A stretch of 64,000 bases of DNA from DATDMG01 sp036518955 (GTDB lineage: Bacteria; Actinomycetota; Actinomycetes; Actinomycetales; Kineosporiaceae): NCBI GenBank assembly GCA_036518955.1, contig DATDMG010000155.1, forward strand, positions 1-64,000. The letters are read 5' to 3'. Under the pieces are notes generated by a model. That model made no database searches and was not told the origin of the DNA. It was given only the letters and a program-made list of their open reading frames with translations. Shown here in pieces: positions 7,276 to 16,140 of this stretch. How positions within the stretch are numbered: the stretch's first letter is position 1; each line of letters starts with the position of its first letter. Position numbers and translations under genes: made by a program.

Positions 7276-8592
7276 TCAGCCGACGTCGCCGGTGAACGCC
7301 CGGAACACCTCGCCGACCCCGGTCAGCGTCACCGGCCCACCGGTCGCGCCGATGAACGCCGACTGTCCTGGCGTCAGGTACACGTCGTGGCCGCCGCACT
7401 CCACCCGGACCCCGCCCGCCGTGCACAGCACGACCTGGGGACCCGCGACGTGCGGGTAGGCGGCGACCGGCGCCTGGTCGTGCAGCCAGACCCGGGACAA
7501 CCGGAACTCGGCCACGCCAGGGGCCCACAGCACCTCGTTCGGGCTGACCCAGGTCTCCGGGATGTCCCGCTGCGGACGGGTCCCACCGTGCACGATGTTG
7601 AGCAGTTCCTCGACGGCGATGGTCTTGTGCGTGAGCCCCGCGCGCAGCACGTTGTCGGAGTTGCCGAGGATCTCGACCCCCAGCCCGGCCAGGTAGCAGT
7701 GCGGCGCTCCGGCGGGAACGAACAACGTCTCGCCGGGTTGGAGTTGCACCACGTCCAACAGGAAGGGCGCGGCCACCAGGGGGTCCTTGGGGTGCTGGAC
7801 GGCGAGCCGGCTCGCCCACGTCAGCGCCCGGCGGTCCGCCGCCGGGATGCGGCCGGCCAGCTGCGGACCGGCCCCGGCCAGCAGCCGCCGGCTCGCCGCA
7901 CCCACCTCGGTCGCCAGGTCGGCCCGGTCGTCCGCGGACCAGGTCACCAGCCGTTCGAAGGCGGCCTCGATCCGCTCCTCCTCGGAGTCGTCGCCGTCCA
8001 GCGTGGATGCGATCTCCGCCATCCGCGCGCCCCCGATCAGCGCGAGCAGGCGGCGTGCCTCGTCGGCCGAGCGGAACCCGCACATCGCGTCGATCGGCTC
8101 CAGCGCGTACAGCATCTCCGGCTTCGGGTACGGATCGACGTAGACGTGCTCGCCCGGCACGTCGGCCTCGCCGGCGAACGCCGACCGCGCCCGGGCACCG
8201 GTCGGGTGGACCTGCACGGACAGCGGCTGGGCGATCGCCAGGATCTTCAGCATGAACGGCAGCCGGGCTCCGAACCGGTCGTGAACCCTCGCCCCGAGGA
8301 TGTCGAGGGGTCTGCTCGCGATCAGGTCGTCGAGGCCGGCGACGCCGATGCCGGGGCCGCCCTCGTCACCGGGAGGCGGCAGCAGCCGGGACGGCGAGCT
8401 GGGGTGGGCGCCCATCCACAGCTCGGCCTCCGGCAGGCCGCTGGGCGGCCGGCCCTGCAACCGGGCCAGGGTGGTGGTGGAGCCCCATTCGTAGTTGCGG
8501 ATGGGGTTGTCCATCAGGGCGGGCCACGGGCCCGGCGCGGCCGCCGTCCGGTCACCGAGCGCGTCGGTGCTCATCTCTGGATGAATCGTCAC
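7276..8592 (-). CDS. manA: Mannose-6-phosphate isomerase, class I
   Basis: A 438-residue zinc enzyme interconverting fructose-6-P and mannose-6-P, the entry to GDP-mannose. The cupin-like class I signatures are present: IRNYEWGST, PLSVQVHP (metal Gln/His), KPEMLYAL (Glu) and FVPAGAPHCYL (His). GTG 8592 has GAGGAG 9 nt upstream on the minus strand, which is better than the downstream ATG near 8574. The other GDP-mannose enzymes (ManC at 35.4 kb, phosphomannomutase at 54.6 kb) are in the same window but not adjacent. A long hairpin separates it from the gene upstream. Confidence 0.95.
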   Translation of the reverse strand: MTIHPEMSTDALGDRTAAAPGPWPALMDNPIRNYEWGSTTTLARLQGRPPSGLPEAELWMGAHPSSPSRLLPPPGDEGGPGIGVAGLDDLIASRPLDILGARVHDRFGARLPFMLKILAIAQPLSVQVHPTGARARSAFAGEADVPGEHVYVDPYPKPEMLYALEPIDAMCGFRSADEARRLLALIGGARMAEIASTLDGDDSEEERIEAAFERLVTWSADDRADLATEVGAASRRLLAGAGPQLAGRIPAADRRALTWASRLAVQHPKDPLVAAPFLLDVVQLQPGETLFVPAGAPHCYLAGLGVEILGNSDNVLRAGLTHKTIAVEELLNIVHGGTRPQRDIPETWVSPNEVLWAPGVAEFRLSRVWLHDQAPVAAYPHVAGPQVVLCTAGGVRVECGGHDVYLTPGQSAFIGATGGPVTLTGVGEVFRAFTGDVG

Positions 8593-8706
8593 CTGCTGTC
8601 TCTCCTCACGGCTCCCGTGTCCCGCCAGGGTCGCGGCTGGCCGTCCGTGGATGCCGCGCGGAAGGAGGCTGCGCCTGCCTGATTCCGGGAACAGTACCTT
8701 CCGACC

Positions 8707-8741
8707 AGGCCACCTGCAGGCCGGCCGGCCTGAGGTGGCCT
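8707..8741 (-). terminator. Long hairpin at the stop codon of the S51-like gene
   Basis: AGGCCACCT (8707-8715) pairs with AGGTGGCCT (8733-8741). Inside it, CAGGCCGGCCGGCCTG (8717-8732) is itself a perfect palindrome, so the whole forms a roughly 17-bp stem with one bulged base. The last base of the stem is the first base of the TGA complement. It should end or stabilise the four-gene minus-strand transcript before manA. No T-tract. Confidence 0.6.
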
Positions 8742-10003
8742 CAGCGCATGATCTCCCACCGGACGCCGTCCGGGGTGTCGCGAACCTCGACCCCCACGGT
8801 GGCGAGCTCGTCGCGGATGAGGTCCGACGCGGCGTAGTCGCGCGCCGCCCGGGCTCGCCCGCGCAGCGCGAGGGCGAGCTCGACGTAGGGGCTGACGACG
8901 TCGCGGGGGTCGCGAGCGCCCTGCTCCGCCAGCTCCCCGAGCCGGACGATCATCGTACGGAGCGCCCGGTGCGCCCGGTCCGCGTCGTCGTTCTGATCGG
9001 TGTCGGCGCTCCACGCGACGATCGCCGTCTCCAGGTCGAGGATCGCGGTCACGCATCCGGACACGTCGCGCCCGGCCAGCGCGGCCTCGAACCGCTGGTG
9101 CGCGGCGCGGGTCTGCAGGCCCAGCGACGGCAGCTCGCGGCCGGCCGCCTCGCCGCCGGGCACCGCCGCCTCCACCGGGGTCACCGAGACGTCGGCGGCC
9201 GCGGAGACACCGCGTAGCAGCGCGTCGAGGGTCGCCAGCGGGAGCTCCTCCCCGGCCGGCAGGACCACCCGGAGGGAGCCTCGCCGGCGGATGCTCACCC
9301 GCCCGTTGCCGGCCACCTGAGCGGTGCGGGCGCTGACGTCGATGATGAGCGCGGTGTGCTCGTCGACCCCCAGGATGCCGATCTCGTCGGGCAGCTCGGC
9401 CTCCAGCCGGGCGAGCCGGGGTTCGCCCAGGTAGCAGTAGCGGGTGTCGTGGCTGGCTCCGCCCTCGGTGTTGTCGAAGTGCGGCACCACGGCCGCCCGG
9501 ACGCCGGTGAGGCGGCCGAGGACGTCCAGGCCGGGGAGCCAGCGCGGATCCTCGCCGACCTTGTAGATCTCGTACACCGGGATGGCGTGGGTTCCGATCG
9601 TGCACGCCGCCGCCGACCCGACGACGAGCGTCCCCCCGCGCGCGACGACGTCGACCAGGCCGCCGGGCACCGCCGTCGAGGTCCAGTGCCGCAGCGCGTA
9701 GGACGGGCTGCCGGGACCGGCGAACGCCCAGGAGGCACGGGACAGCAGGGCCAGGGTGCCCTCGGCTTCGGCGACCGGGGCATCGGCGCGCCGCCACCGG
9801 GCCGCCTCGACCCGCGCACCGACCGACGCGGCGAAGTACCCCAGCGTCTTCTCCACGAGGTCGTCGGCGTTCAGCTGGAACCCGAACGGGGTGTCCAGCA
9901 GGACGGCGGGGCCGTCACCGGCGGTCGCCGCGAAGATCTGGCGGTGCACCTTGACCATGGTCGGGGCGGTCTCGCCCGACCCCATCACCACCAGAAGGCT
10001 CAC
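8741..10003 (-). CDS. Peptidase S51-like domain fused to a CysRS-type C-terminal region
   Basis: 420 residues. Residues 1-240 resemble the dipeptidase E/cyanophycinase (S51) class I-amidotransferase-like fold: VVMGSGE at the start, GPGSPSY (96-102), and a nucleophile-elbow-like VVGSAAACTIG with candidate Ser130. Residues 295-420 look like the anticodon-binding and extreme C-terminal region of cysteinyl-tRNA synthetase: RFEAALAGRDV, then ARAARDYAASDLIRDEL and GVEVRDTPDGVRW. There is no HIGH/KMSKS catalytic core, so it is not a synthetase. GTG 10003 overlaps the upstream hydrolase stop (GTGA) with AGGAG 8 nt before it. Function unknown; a peptidase or RNA-binding role is inference. Confidence 0.82.
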   Translation of the reverse strand: MSLLVVMGSGETAPTMVKVHRQIFAATAGDGPAVLLDTPFGFQLNADDLVEKTLGYFAASVGARVEAARWRRADAPVAEAEGTLALLSRASWAFAGPGSPSYALRHWTSTAVPGGLVDVVARGGTLVVGSAAACTIGTHAIPVYEIYKVGEDPRWLPGLDVLGRLTGVRAAVVPHFDNTEGGASHDTRYCYLGEPRLARLEAELPDEIGILGVDEHTALIIDVSARTAQVAGNGRVSIRRRGSLRVVLPAGEELPLATLDALLRGVSAAADVSVTPVEAAVPGGEAAGRELPSLGLQTRAAHQRFEAALAGRDVSGCVTAILDLETAIVAWSADTDQNDDADRAHRALRTMIVRLGELAEQGARDPRDVVSPYVELALALRGRARAARDYAASDLIRDELATVGVEVRDTPDGVRWEIMR

Positions 10004-11013
10004 CGGTCGGGCTCCTGCGACGGGTGGGGAGCAGCGGCACCCACCCGGCCTGCCAGGGCGAGCAGGTCGGCGGCCAGCCGCTGGGGATGCTGGGCATGCA
10101 GGTCGTGATCGGCGCCGGCGTACCAGCGCACCTCGGCGTCCGGCAGGGCGGCCAAAGCCTGCCGGACGGCGGCGCGGGCGACGACCTCCCGCTCGCCCTC
10201 GTCCGGCTGGGCCTGCGCGCCCAGGGCTGGGACCAGCACGGCAGGCACCGGGACCCGGGGGTAGAGGTCGGCCGGGTCGTCCTCGTACAGCGACCGGACG
10301 ATCTCCCGGTGGCGGTCGCGGGACAGCCGCGCCCGCACCCCGCCGTCGGGCAGCTCGACCAGGTTGGCCAGGGTGCCGTCCACCCCGTCCGGCGGCCAGT
10401 CGGCGCGGACCTTCCGGATGATTGTCGCCAGATCCGCGTAGCGCAGGCCCTCGAACCGTGGCGGCGCGAGCGCCGACCAGCAGTCCTCGAAGGTGGCGAA
10501 CCGGTCGTGCAACCGGATCCACCCGCCGTCGACCAGGGCCACCGCCGCGACGGCTGCCGGGTGGCGGGCCGCCAGCGACAGCACCACGTTGCCGCCCCAG
10601 GACTGCCCGGCCGCGACCGGTGCGCGCCCTCCCGTCAGGCCGAGGACGCCGATCAGCGCGGCGAGGTCGTCGGCGCAGGTGTCCGTGTCGTACCCGGCGT
10701 CCGGCGACTCGGACCGGCCGTGCCCGCGTAGGTCGACCGCGAAGGACTCGTGCCCGGCCCGGCTCAGCTCGGCGGCGACCCCGTCCCAGAGCCTGGCGTT
10801 CGACGACACTCCGTGCACCAGGAGGAAGGGCGGCGCCTGCGCATCGGAACCCACGGCCACCGCCGCCGTCCCGGTCGCCGGGTCGCGGGCCGGCGGTCGC
10901 AGGGCGGGCCGGTGGTGGACGGCGAGACGCGGACCACCCGGCCCGGCCTCGACCAGCTGGACGTCGCCGGGGCCCTCGCCGCCGGACGTGGGATTGACCA
11001 AGGACTGGGTCAC
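10000..11013 (-). CDS. Alpha/beta hydrolase
   Basis: 337 residues with a single alpha/beta-hydrolase domain. FLLVHGVSSNARLWD gives the oxyanion region, VDLRGHGRS the following strand, AAGQSWGGN the nucleophilic Ser elbow, and AGADHDLH the catalytic His. The first 60 residues are Pro/Ala/Gly-rich. GTG 11013 lacks a strong ribosome site. The stop overlaps the S51-like gene by 4 nt, so the two proteins are probably made together. The substrate cannot be inferred. Confidence 0.86.
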   Translation of the reverse strand: MTQSLVNPTSGGEGPGDVQLVEAGPGGPRLAVHHRPALRPPARDPATGTAAVAVGSDAQAPPFLLVHGVSSNARLWDGVAAELSRAGHESFAVDLRGHGRSESPDAGYDTDTCADDLAALIGVLGLTGGRAPVAAGQSWGGNVVLSLAARHPAAVAAVALVDGGWIRLHDRFATFEDCWSALAPPRFEGLRYADLATIIRKVRADWPPDGVDGTLANLVELPDGGVRARLSRDRHREIVRSLYEDDPADLYPRVPVPAVLVPALGAQAQPDEGEREVVARAAVRQALAALPDAEVRWYAGADHDLHAQHPQRLAADLLALAGRVGAAAPHPSQEPDR

Positions 11014-11067
11014 CTGAAGGAGCCTACGATCGCCACCACCGCAGTGCCTGCCCGGGGCCGTCGACCG

Positions 11068-11979
11068 TCACGGGCCGGCCGCCGAGGGAGAACGGCCCAG
11101 GCGCCGGTAGGCGTCGTCGAGGGCGGTGGCGAGGCGGGCACCTCCGAGTGCCGGCGGCGCCCCGGGGAGCTGCCGGAGCAGGACGTCGACAGGCGCGTCG
11201 AGCGTCGGCGGCCGCCCGGGCAGGGGCACCGGGGAAACCCAGAACCGGTCGAGCAGTTCCTCGACGGGTGTGGTGGGCAGGTCGGCCAGCTCGGTTGCGC
11301 TGCTGACGGCGGTGGCACCGCCCGACCCGGTGGCACCGTTCGGGCCCGCGCCCACCCCGATCCCGGCCAGGAACTGTTCCCGGGAGCGCCCGCGCCACTG
11401 CAGGATCCGGAACGGGTCGTCGTCGAACATCTCCGCGAGCAGGTAGAACGCAGCCGCCAGGTGCTTGCACGGCAGGCCCCAGTCGGGGCAGGTGCAGCGC
11501 ATCGACAGGTCGTCGAAGGACGCCGGGAAGAGCGACCCACCGGCCTGCGCCACCACCCCCTCCAACCCGGCCGGCAGTTCGCCGCCCAGCAACTGGGCGG
11601 CGAACAGCGCCTGCTCGGACATGGCGGATTCGACCCGTCGCCAGACCTCGTCGGGCAACACCTTGATCGTGATCCACACGTCGTAGGGCCTGGTCCGCGA
11701 CCCCTGCACCTGCCCACGCACCGCGCCCGGCGTGAGGTCCAGGCTGAGGACCTGGCCCTTGCGGGCGTACGCCCTGCCCCGGGTCAGCCGGCCACCCGCT
11801 CCGAACGACTCCAGGACGGCGATGAACCGCTTCGACCACCAGCTCGAGCCGATCGCGCCGCGGGTGCTCCGGGCGGTGAGCCCGCCCTCGACCTGCAGCG
11901 GGCCGGCCGGCCAGGCGTCGAACGGGCTCGCCCCCGGGCGCGCCGACCGGTCGCCCTGCGGGCCGCGCACGGGCGTCAC
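11068..11979 (-). CDS. SWIM zinc-finger protein paired with the SNF2 helicase
   Basis: 303 residues with a SWIM finger CxC-x6-CxH, read as CTCPDWGLPCKH, followed by LAAAFYLLAE. The N-terminal part (GSSWWSKRFIAVLESF, then GRAYARKGQV and the VRGQVQGSRTRPYDV segment) is typical of bacterial SWIM proteins encoded next to SNF2 ATPases. GTG 11979 overlaps the helicase stop by 4 nt, indicating coupled translation. SWIM domains bind nucleic acid or protein, so it is probably the accessory subunit of the helicase. Its cellular role is undefined. Confidence 0.9.
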   Translation of the reverse strand: MTPVRGPQGDRSARPGASPFDAWPAGPLQVEGGLTARSTRGAIGSSWWSKRFIAVLESFGAGGRLTRGRAYARKGQVLSLDLTPGAVRGQVQGSRTRPYDVWITIKVLPDEVWRRVESAMSEQALFAAQLLGGELPAGLEGVVAQAGGSLFPASFDDLSMRCTCPDWGLPCKHLAAAFYLLAEMFDDDPFRILQWRGRSREQFLAGIGVGAGPNGATGSGGATAVSSATELADLPTTPVEELLDRFWVSPVPLPGRPPTLDAPVDVLLRQLPGAPPALGGARLATALDDAYRRLGRSPSAAGP

Positions 11980-14900
11980 TCGGCCACCGCCGAGGCGTCC
12001 AGGCGGAGCAGATCGCGCAGCTGGTCGGTGGACAGCTCGGTGAGCCACCCCTCACCCGTGCCGACGATCCGTGCCGCCAGCCCCCGCTTGTCAGCGATCA
12101 TGGCGGAGATCCTCTCCTCGAGCGTGCCCGCGCACACCAGCTTGCGCACCTGGACGGCACGGGTCTGGCCGATCCGGAACGCCCGGTCCGTGGCCTGGTC
12201 CTCCACCGCCGGGTTCCACCAGCGGTCGACGTGCAGTACATGGTTGGCGGCGGTCAGGTTCAGGCCGGTACCGCCCGCCTTGAGCGACAGCACGAACAGG
12301 GCGGGGCTGCCGGGTCCGCCCTCGGTGAACCTGGCCACCATGGCGTCGCGGTCCCGCTTGCCCACACCGCCGTGCAGGGAGAGCACCTCACGCCCGAACC
12401 GGGCGGACAGGTGTGCCCTGAGCATGCCCCCGAACTGCGCGAACTGGGTGAAGATCAGCGCCTTCTCGCCGGCGGCGAGCACCTCTTCGACGATCTCCTC
12501 CACGCGGGCGAGCTTGCCGGAGCGGCCCGCCAGTCGACTGCCGTCGCGCAGCAGTTGCGCCGGGTGGTTGCAGACCTGCTTGAGTTTGGTCATGGTCGCG
12601 AGCACCAGGCCGCGACGTTCCATGCCCTCGCTGGCGGCGATCCGGTCGAGCATGTCGTCGACGACCGCCCGGTAGAGGGCGGCCTGCTCCGCGGTGAGCG
12701 AGCAGAACACCTCCATCTCCAGCTTGTCCGGCAGGTCGCTGATGATCGACCGGTCCGTCTTCAGGCGTCGCAGCACGAAGGGCTGGGTGACGCCGCGCAA
12801 CCGGGCGGCTGCCGCGTCGTCCCCGTGCCGCTCGATCGGGACGGCGTACCGCTCCCGGAACGCCGCGGCCCCCCCGAGCAGGCCAGGGTTGGCGAACTCC
12901 ATGATCGACCACAGGTCCGCGAGCCGGTTCTCCACCGGGGTGCCGGTGACCGCGACCCGGTGCGCGGCGGGCAGGGACCTGACGGCCTGGGCCTGCCGGG
13001 TCGCCGCGTTCTTCACCGCCTGGGCCTCGTCGAGGACGACCCGACGCCAGCGCCACGCGCCCAGCGCGGCGGCGTCCCGGGCGGCGATCGCATACGTCGT
13101 CACGACCAGGTCGGACGCCGCGACGGCCGCCTCGAACGCCGTCCCCTTGGCCCGGTCGGAGCCGTGGTGGACGTGGACCCGCAGCCCCGGGGTGAATCGC
13201 CCGGCCTCCCGCTGCCAGTTGCCCACCAGCGACATCGGGCACACCAGCAGCGTGGGTGCGGCGGGCTCGCCCGGCGCGGTGGCATCGACGTCACGGGCGA
13301 TCAGGGCCAGCAGTTGCACGGTCTTGCCCAGGCCCATGTCGTCGGCGAGGACGGCGCCGAGCCCCAGCCGGTCCAGGAACGCCAGCCACGCCAGGCCGCG
13401 CTCCTGGTAAGGACGCAGTCGTCCGGTGAACCCGGCGGGGGGAGGGACCGGTTCGACCCGCCGTTCGGCGTTCCCGGACAGCAGATCGCCGAGCCACCCC
13501 TCGGCCCGGACGGCCAGGACGGGCAGCCCGCCCGGGCCGGTCTCGCCCGCCCCCAGGGCGGCGAACAGCTCGCTCAGGGCCATCTGCCCGGCCAGTTCGG
13601 ACCCGGGTCGGCCGCCACCTCGTCGCAGGATGGCCAGCGCCCGTTGCAGGCCTCGCGGGTCGACCTCCACCCACTGGCCGCGCACCCGGACCAGCGGCTG
13701 CTGCACCCGGGCGAGCGCGGTCAGTTCGTCGAGGGTCAGGCGCTGGTCGCCCAGCGCCACCTCCCAGCGGTAGTCCACGAGGGCGGCCTGACCGAGCGCG
13801 GCCGTTCCCGCGACGATCCCCGGTTGGGTGGGGCTGGCGGCGTTCAGCCGTACCCCGAGCCGGGCCGGGCGGCCCCACCAGCCCGGAAGTTCGACACCGA
13901 AACCGGCCGCGGACAGCGTCGCGGCGTCACTGGTGAGGAAGGCATGGGCGCCGGCCGTGTCGAGTTCGAGCGCGCTGGGGCGGGCGTCACGCAACGCCGT
14001 CCCGATGGCCGGGACGAGCCGCTGCGCCCGCCCCAGTTCGGCCAGCAGCGTCTGCCGCGGCGTGTCCACGTGACGGGCCAGCGCCGCCACCGCCTCCCCA
14101 CCTCGCCACACGTCGTCCGCGGCGGCGACCAGGCTGGGCTCGCGGGTGGCCTGGAGGGCGAACTCCAGCCGCCAGCGGGTCGCGCCCTCGGGCCGGGCGG
14201 CGGCGCCCGGGGGCGCGGCCGGCTCCTGCTCCACGGCGGCCGGCTCGGGAGCGGGCACCACGACCAACGGCTCGACGATCTCGGGCGGCTCGACCAGCCG
14301 GAACCGGGCGCGCGCGGGCCGGTCGAGCGCGTCGCGCTGCCACTCGGCCAGGTCTGCGGCGAGCCGCAGGACCTCGTCCGGCCGCGCGTCGAAGGTGCCG
14401 TCGCCGCCGACGAGAGCCCGCAGCCAGGCGGCGGCCGCGGCGGCCGTGCCCTTCGAGGCGGTGTCCCGGGAGGCCGCGCCGCCGAACGGGGTCGCCAGGC
14501 CGGAGCCGACCCGAGGCTCCGCCTCGGTCAACCGGCGGCGCGCCGCGGCGTCGACCAGGGCGTCGAGCGCGGCGGCGACGGTACCCGCCGGCGCCGATCC
14601 CGCCGGGACCGCCCCGCGCGCCACCGGCGAGCGGGCCGGCTGGGACCAGGCCGCCGCGATCGACGGCGGCGCGGACGTCGCCAGCGCCCGCGCCCACGCC
14701 GCGTCGTCGCGGGTCATCAGCGGCCGCCAGCGAGCCTCCGGCCGGTCGGTGCCGGCCAGGACGACGGGCAGTACCCGCCCCCGCCCAGCCAGGTCGTCGG
14801 CGAACAGGGCCAGTTCGCGCAGGTGCCGCCACCCGGCACCCGTGACGGTGTCCGCCGAGGGCTCGGCGAGCAGCGCCGCGAGTGCGGCCCCCCCGGTCGC

Positions 14901-15296
14901 GAAGCACACGGCCGGGACCCGCCACCGCCCGGCGACCAGCGCCGCCTGCTTCCGCACCCGTTCGTCGGCATCGACCACGGCCGGCACCTCCGGTGACGCG
15001 CACGGGAGGCCGCCCTGCGTCGGCAGCGTCAGGACCGCCTCGGTGGCGACGGGCTCGCCCGCCGCGAGCGGGTCGAGACCCCTCCGGAGCGCGCCGGCAT
15101 CGGCCGCATAGGGGTGCGGCGCTACCGCCGGACGGCGCCCGGGCCTGGGGGCAGCCCAGCTCGCGGCCTGTGCGTCCTCCGCCCAGGCGAGGAGCCCGCC
15201 CGTCGACCAGAGGCCGTGGATCACCAGTACCGGATCCGGTGGCCGGCCCCCGCCGTCGCTCGGCCGGCGTCCGACCGCCCCGCCCCTGCCGCCCAC
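11976..15296 (-). CDS. SNF2-family DEAD/DEAH-type helicase-like ATPase
   Basis: 1106 residues. The N-terminal half (about 1-560) has the SNF2-associated region of bacterial RapA/HepA-like proteins. The ATPase lobes are complete: Walker A LADDMGLGKTVQ, box VLDEAQAVKN, TGTPVENRLADLW, then LHGGVGKRDRD, SLKAGGTGLNL and DRAFRIGQT. It is likely a dsDNA translocase that remodels protein-DNA complexes. GTG 15296 is the upstream limit; relatives often start close to the VIHGLWS segment (GTG 15224 here), so the N-terminus is uncertain. First gene of a minus-strand cluster with SWIM, hydrolase and S51-like proteins. Confidence 0.93.
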   Translation of the reverse strand: MGGRGGAVGRRPSDGGGRPPDPVLVIHGLWSTGGLLAWAEDAQAASWAAPRPGRRPAVAPHPYAADAGALRRGLDPLAAGEPVATEAVLTLPTQGGLPCASPEVPAVVDADERVRKQAALVAGRWRVPAVCFATGGAALAALLAEPSADTVTGAGWRHLRELALFADDLAGRGRVLPVVLAGTDRPEARWRPLMTRDDAAWARALATSAPPSIAAAWSQPARSPVARGAVPAGSAPAGTVAAALDALVDAAARRRLTEAEPRVGSGLATPFGGAASRDTASKGTAAAAAAWLRALVGGDGTFDARPDEVLRLAADLAEWQRDALDRPARARFRLVEPPEIVEPLVVVPAPEPAAVEQEPAAPPGAAARPEGATRWRLEFALQATREPSLVAAADDVWRGGEAVAALARHVDTPRQTLLAELGRAQRLVPAIGTALRDARPSALELDTAGAHAFLTSDAATLSAAGFGVELPGWWGRPARLGVRLNAASPTQPGIVAGTAALGQAALVDYRWEVALGDQRLTLDELTALARVQQPLVRVRGQWVEVDPRGLQRALAILRRGGGRPGSELAGQMALSELFAALGAGETGPGGLPVLAVRAEGWLGDLLSGNAERRVEPVPPPAGFTGRLRPYQERGLAWLAFLDRLGLGAVLADDMGLGKTVQLLALIARDVDATAPGEPAAPTLLVCPMSLVGNWQREAGRFTPGLRVHVHHGSDRAKGTAFEAAVAASDLVVTTYAIAARDAAALGAWRWRRVVLDEAQAVKNAATRQAQAVRSLPAAHRVAVTGTPVENRLADLWSIMEFANPGLLGGAAAFRERYAVPIERHGDDAAAARLRGVTQPFVLRRLKTDRSIISDLPDKLEMEVFCSLTAEQAALYRAVVDDMLDRIAASEGMERRGLVLATMTKLKQVCNHPAQLLRDGSRLAGRSGKLARVEEIVEEVLAAGEKALIFTQFAQFGGMLRAHLSARFGREVLSLHGGVGKRDRDAMVARFTEGGPGSPALFVLSLKAGGTGLNLTAANHVLHVDRWWNPAVEDQATDRAFRIGQTRAVQVRKLVCAGTLEERISAMIADKRGLAARIVGTGEGWLTELSTDQLRDLLRLDASAVAE

Positions 15297-15744
15297 CCCG
15301 CGTCGTCACCTCGCTCGCTCTCCCGGCGAGGACCCTGCCGCCCGCCGTACGGATCGTCTGGAGCCTACGTCGCGGTACCGGCATCGTGCGGCCCGGTCGC
15401 GCAGGTGCCTGGCACCGTCCCGGTCGGTGCCGACGTACGGCGGGAGTTCGGGATCAGGATTCGGTACCGGCGTGCTCTGTGCCTTCGATTCGAGGAACAA
15501 CCGATCGTCAGACGACCGAATTCCGTTGCCGGTGGGTTCTGCTTTCCGGCACGTGCCGTCGGGCTCCATGATGGGGCCACAGGCAACTACGCTGGGCGAC
15601 TCCGCCTGGTTGATCTGAGCACGGATGCGGCTCTCATCTCACTCTCCGTGATTGCAGGCGGGGGGCCCGGGCCGCCAGAAGGTTTTCGCAACGTTTGCGT
15701 AGCTCGGTCGCGAGCCCCCGCGGGCAGGCTTTACAGTCATTGTC
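15297..15744. other. Gap of 448 bp between divergent genes
   Basis: The region lies upstream of both the helicase (minus) and the small protein at 15745 (plus). I see no convincing coding frame and no strong repeat. It is long enough to hold promoters for both; only the TACAGT box listed separately is recognisable. Confidence 0.5.
15732..15737 (+). promoter_or_regulatory. -10 box, leaderless start of the small RHH-like gene
   Basis: TACAGT is followed by 7 nt and ATG 15745; no ribosome site is visible. Confidence 0.5.
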
Positions 15745-15948
15745 ATGGCATTCACCCTCTGGCTCAGCGCCGAGGAAGAGCGGATCCTCGAAGGGATCAT
15801 GCGGCTCGAAGGTGTCCGGTCGAAGGAGCAGGCCGTGATCAAGGCCATCCTCGACAAGGGCGACCGACTTGCGGCCGAACGGCACGCGCGGGAGACCCCC
15901 GCCGCGGGCGCCGTCACGCTTCCCGGCCAGTCGACCCCGCGGGGTTGA
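15745..15948 (+). CDS. Small ribbon-helix-helix-like protein
   Basis: 67 residues. The first 40 (MAFTLWLSAEEERILEGIM, then LEGVRSKEQAVIKAIL) read as one beta strand followed by two helices, the arrangement of CopG/Arc-type DNA-binding proteins and some antitoxins. The tail is charged and then Pro/Gly-rich. ATG 15745 is 7 nt behind a TACAGT box, consistent with a leaderless mRNA. No toxin-like partner lies next to it. Fold and DNA binding are inference from pattern only. Confidence 0.7.
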   Translation: MAFTLWLSAEEERILEGIMRLEGVRSKEQAVIKAILDKGDRLAAERHARETPAAGAVTLPGQSTPRG

Positions 15949-16064
15949 CGGGCCCTTCCGCAACCACCCGCCGTGCCGCTCACCGCTGGCCTCCCGGGCG
16001 GCAGTCAGGATCGGAGCCGCGATCGGCACTCGAACGGCTGACGGCCCTCGAGCGACAGCGTCGA

Positions 16065-16105
16065 GATCACCGGTCCTGGGGCGGACCGCTCCAGGACCGG
16101 TGATC
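16065..16105. terminator. Perfect 15-bp hairpin between convergent genes
   Basis: GATCACCGGTCCTGG (16065-16079) and its exact complement (16091-16105) flank an 11-nt loop. It sits between the small RHH-like gene and the convergent hydrolase ending at 16141. A bidirectional terminator is the likely role, although a T-tract is absent. Confidence 0.65.
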
Positions 16106-16140
16106 AGGCCGGGGGCGCACCCGCCGGGTGACGCGCGGGG

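Noticed and set aside
12231..14996. A 921-codon open frame on the plus strand opposite the SNF2 helicase
   Set aside because: It is a GC-rich shadow without recognisable motifs, while the minus strand encodes a full set of SNF2 motifs.
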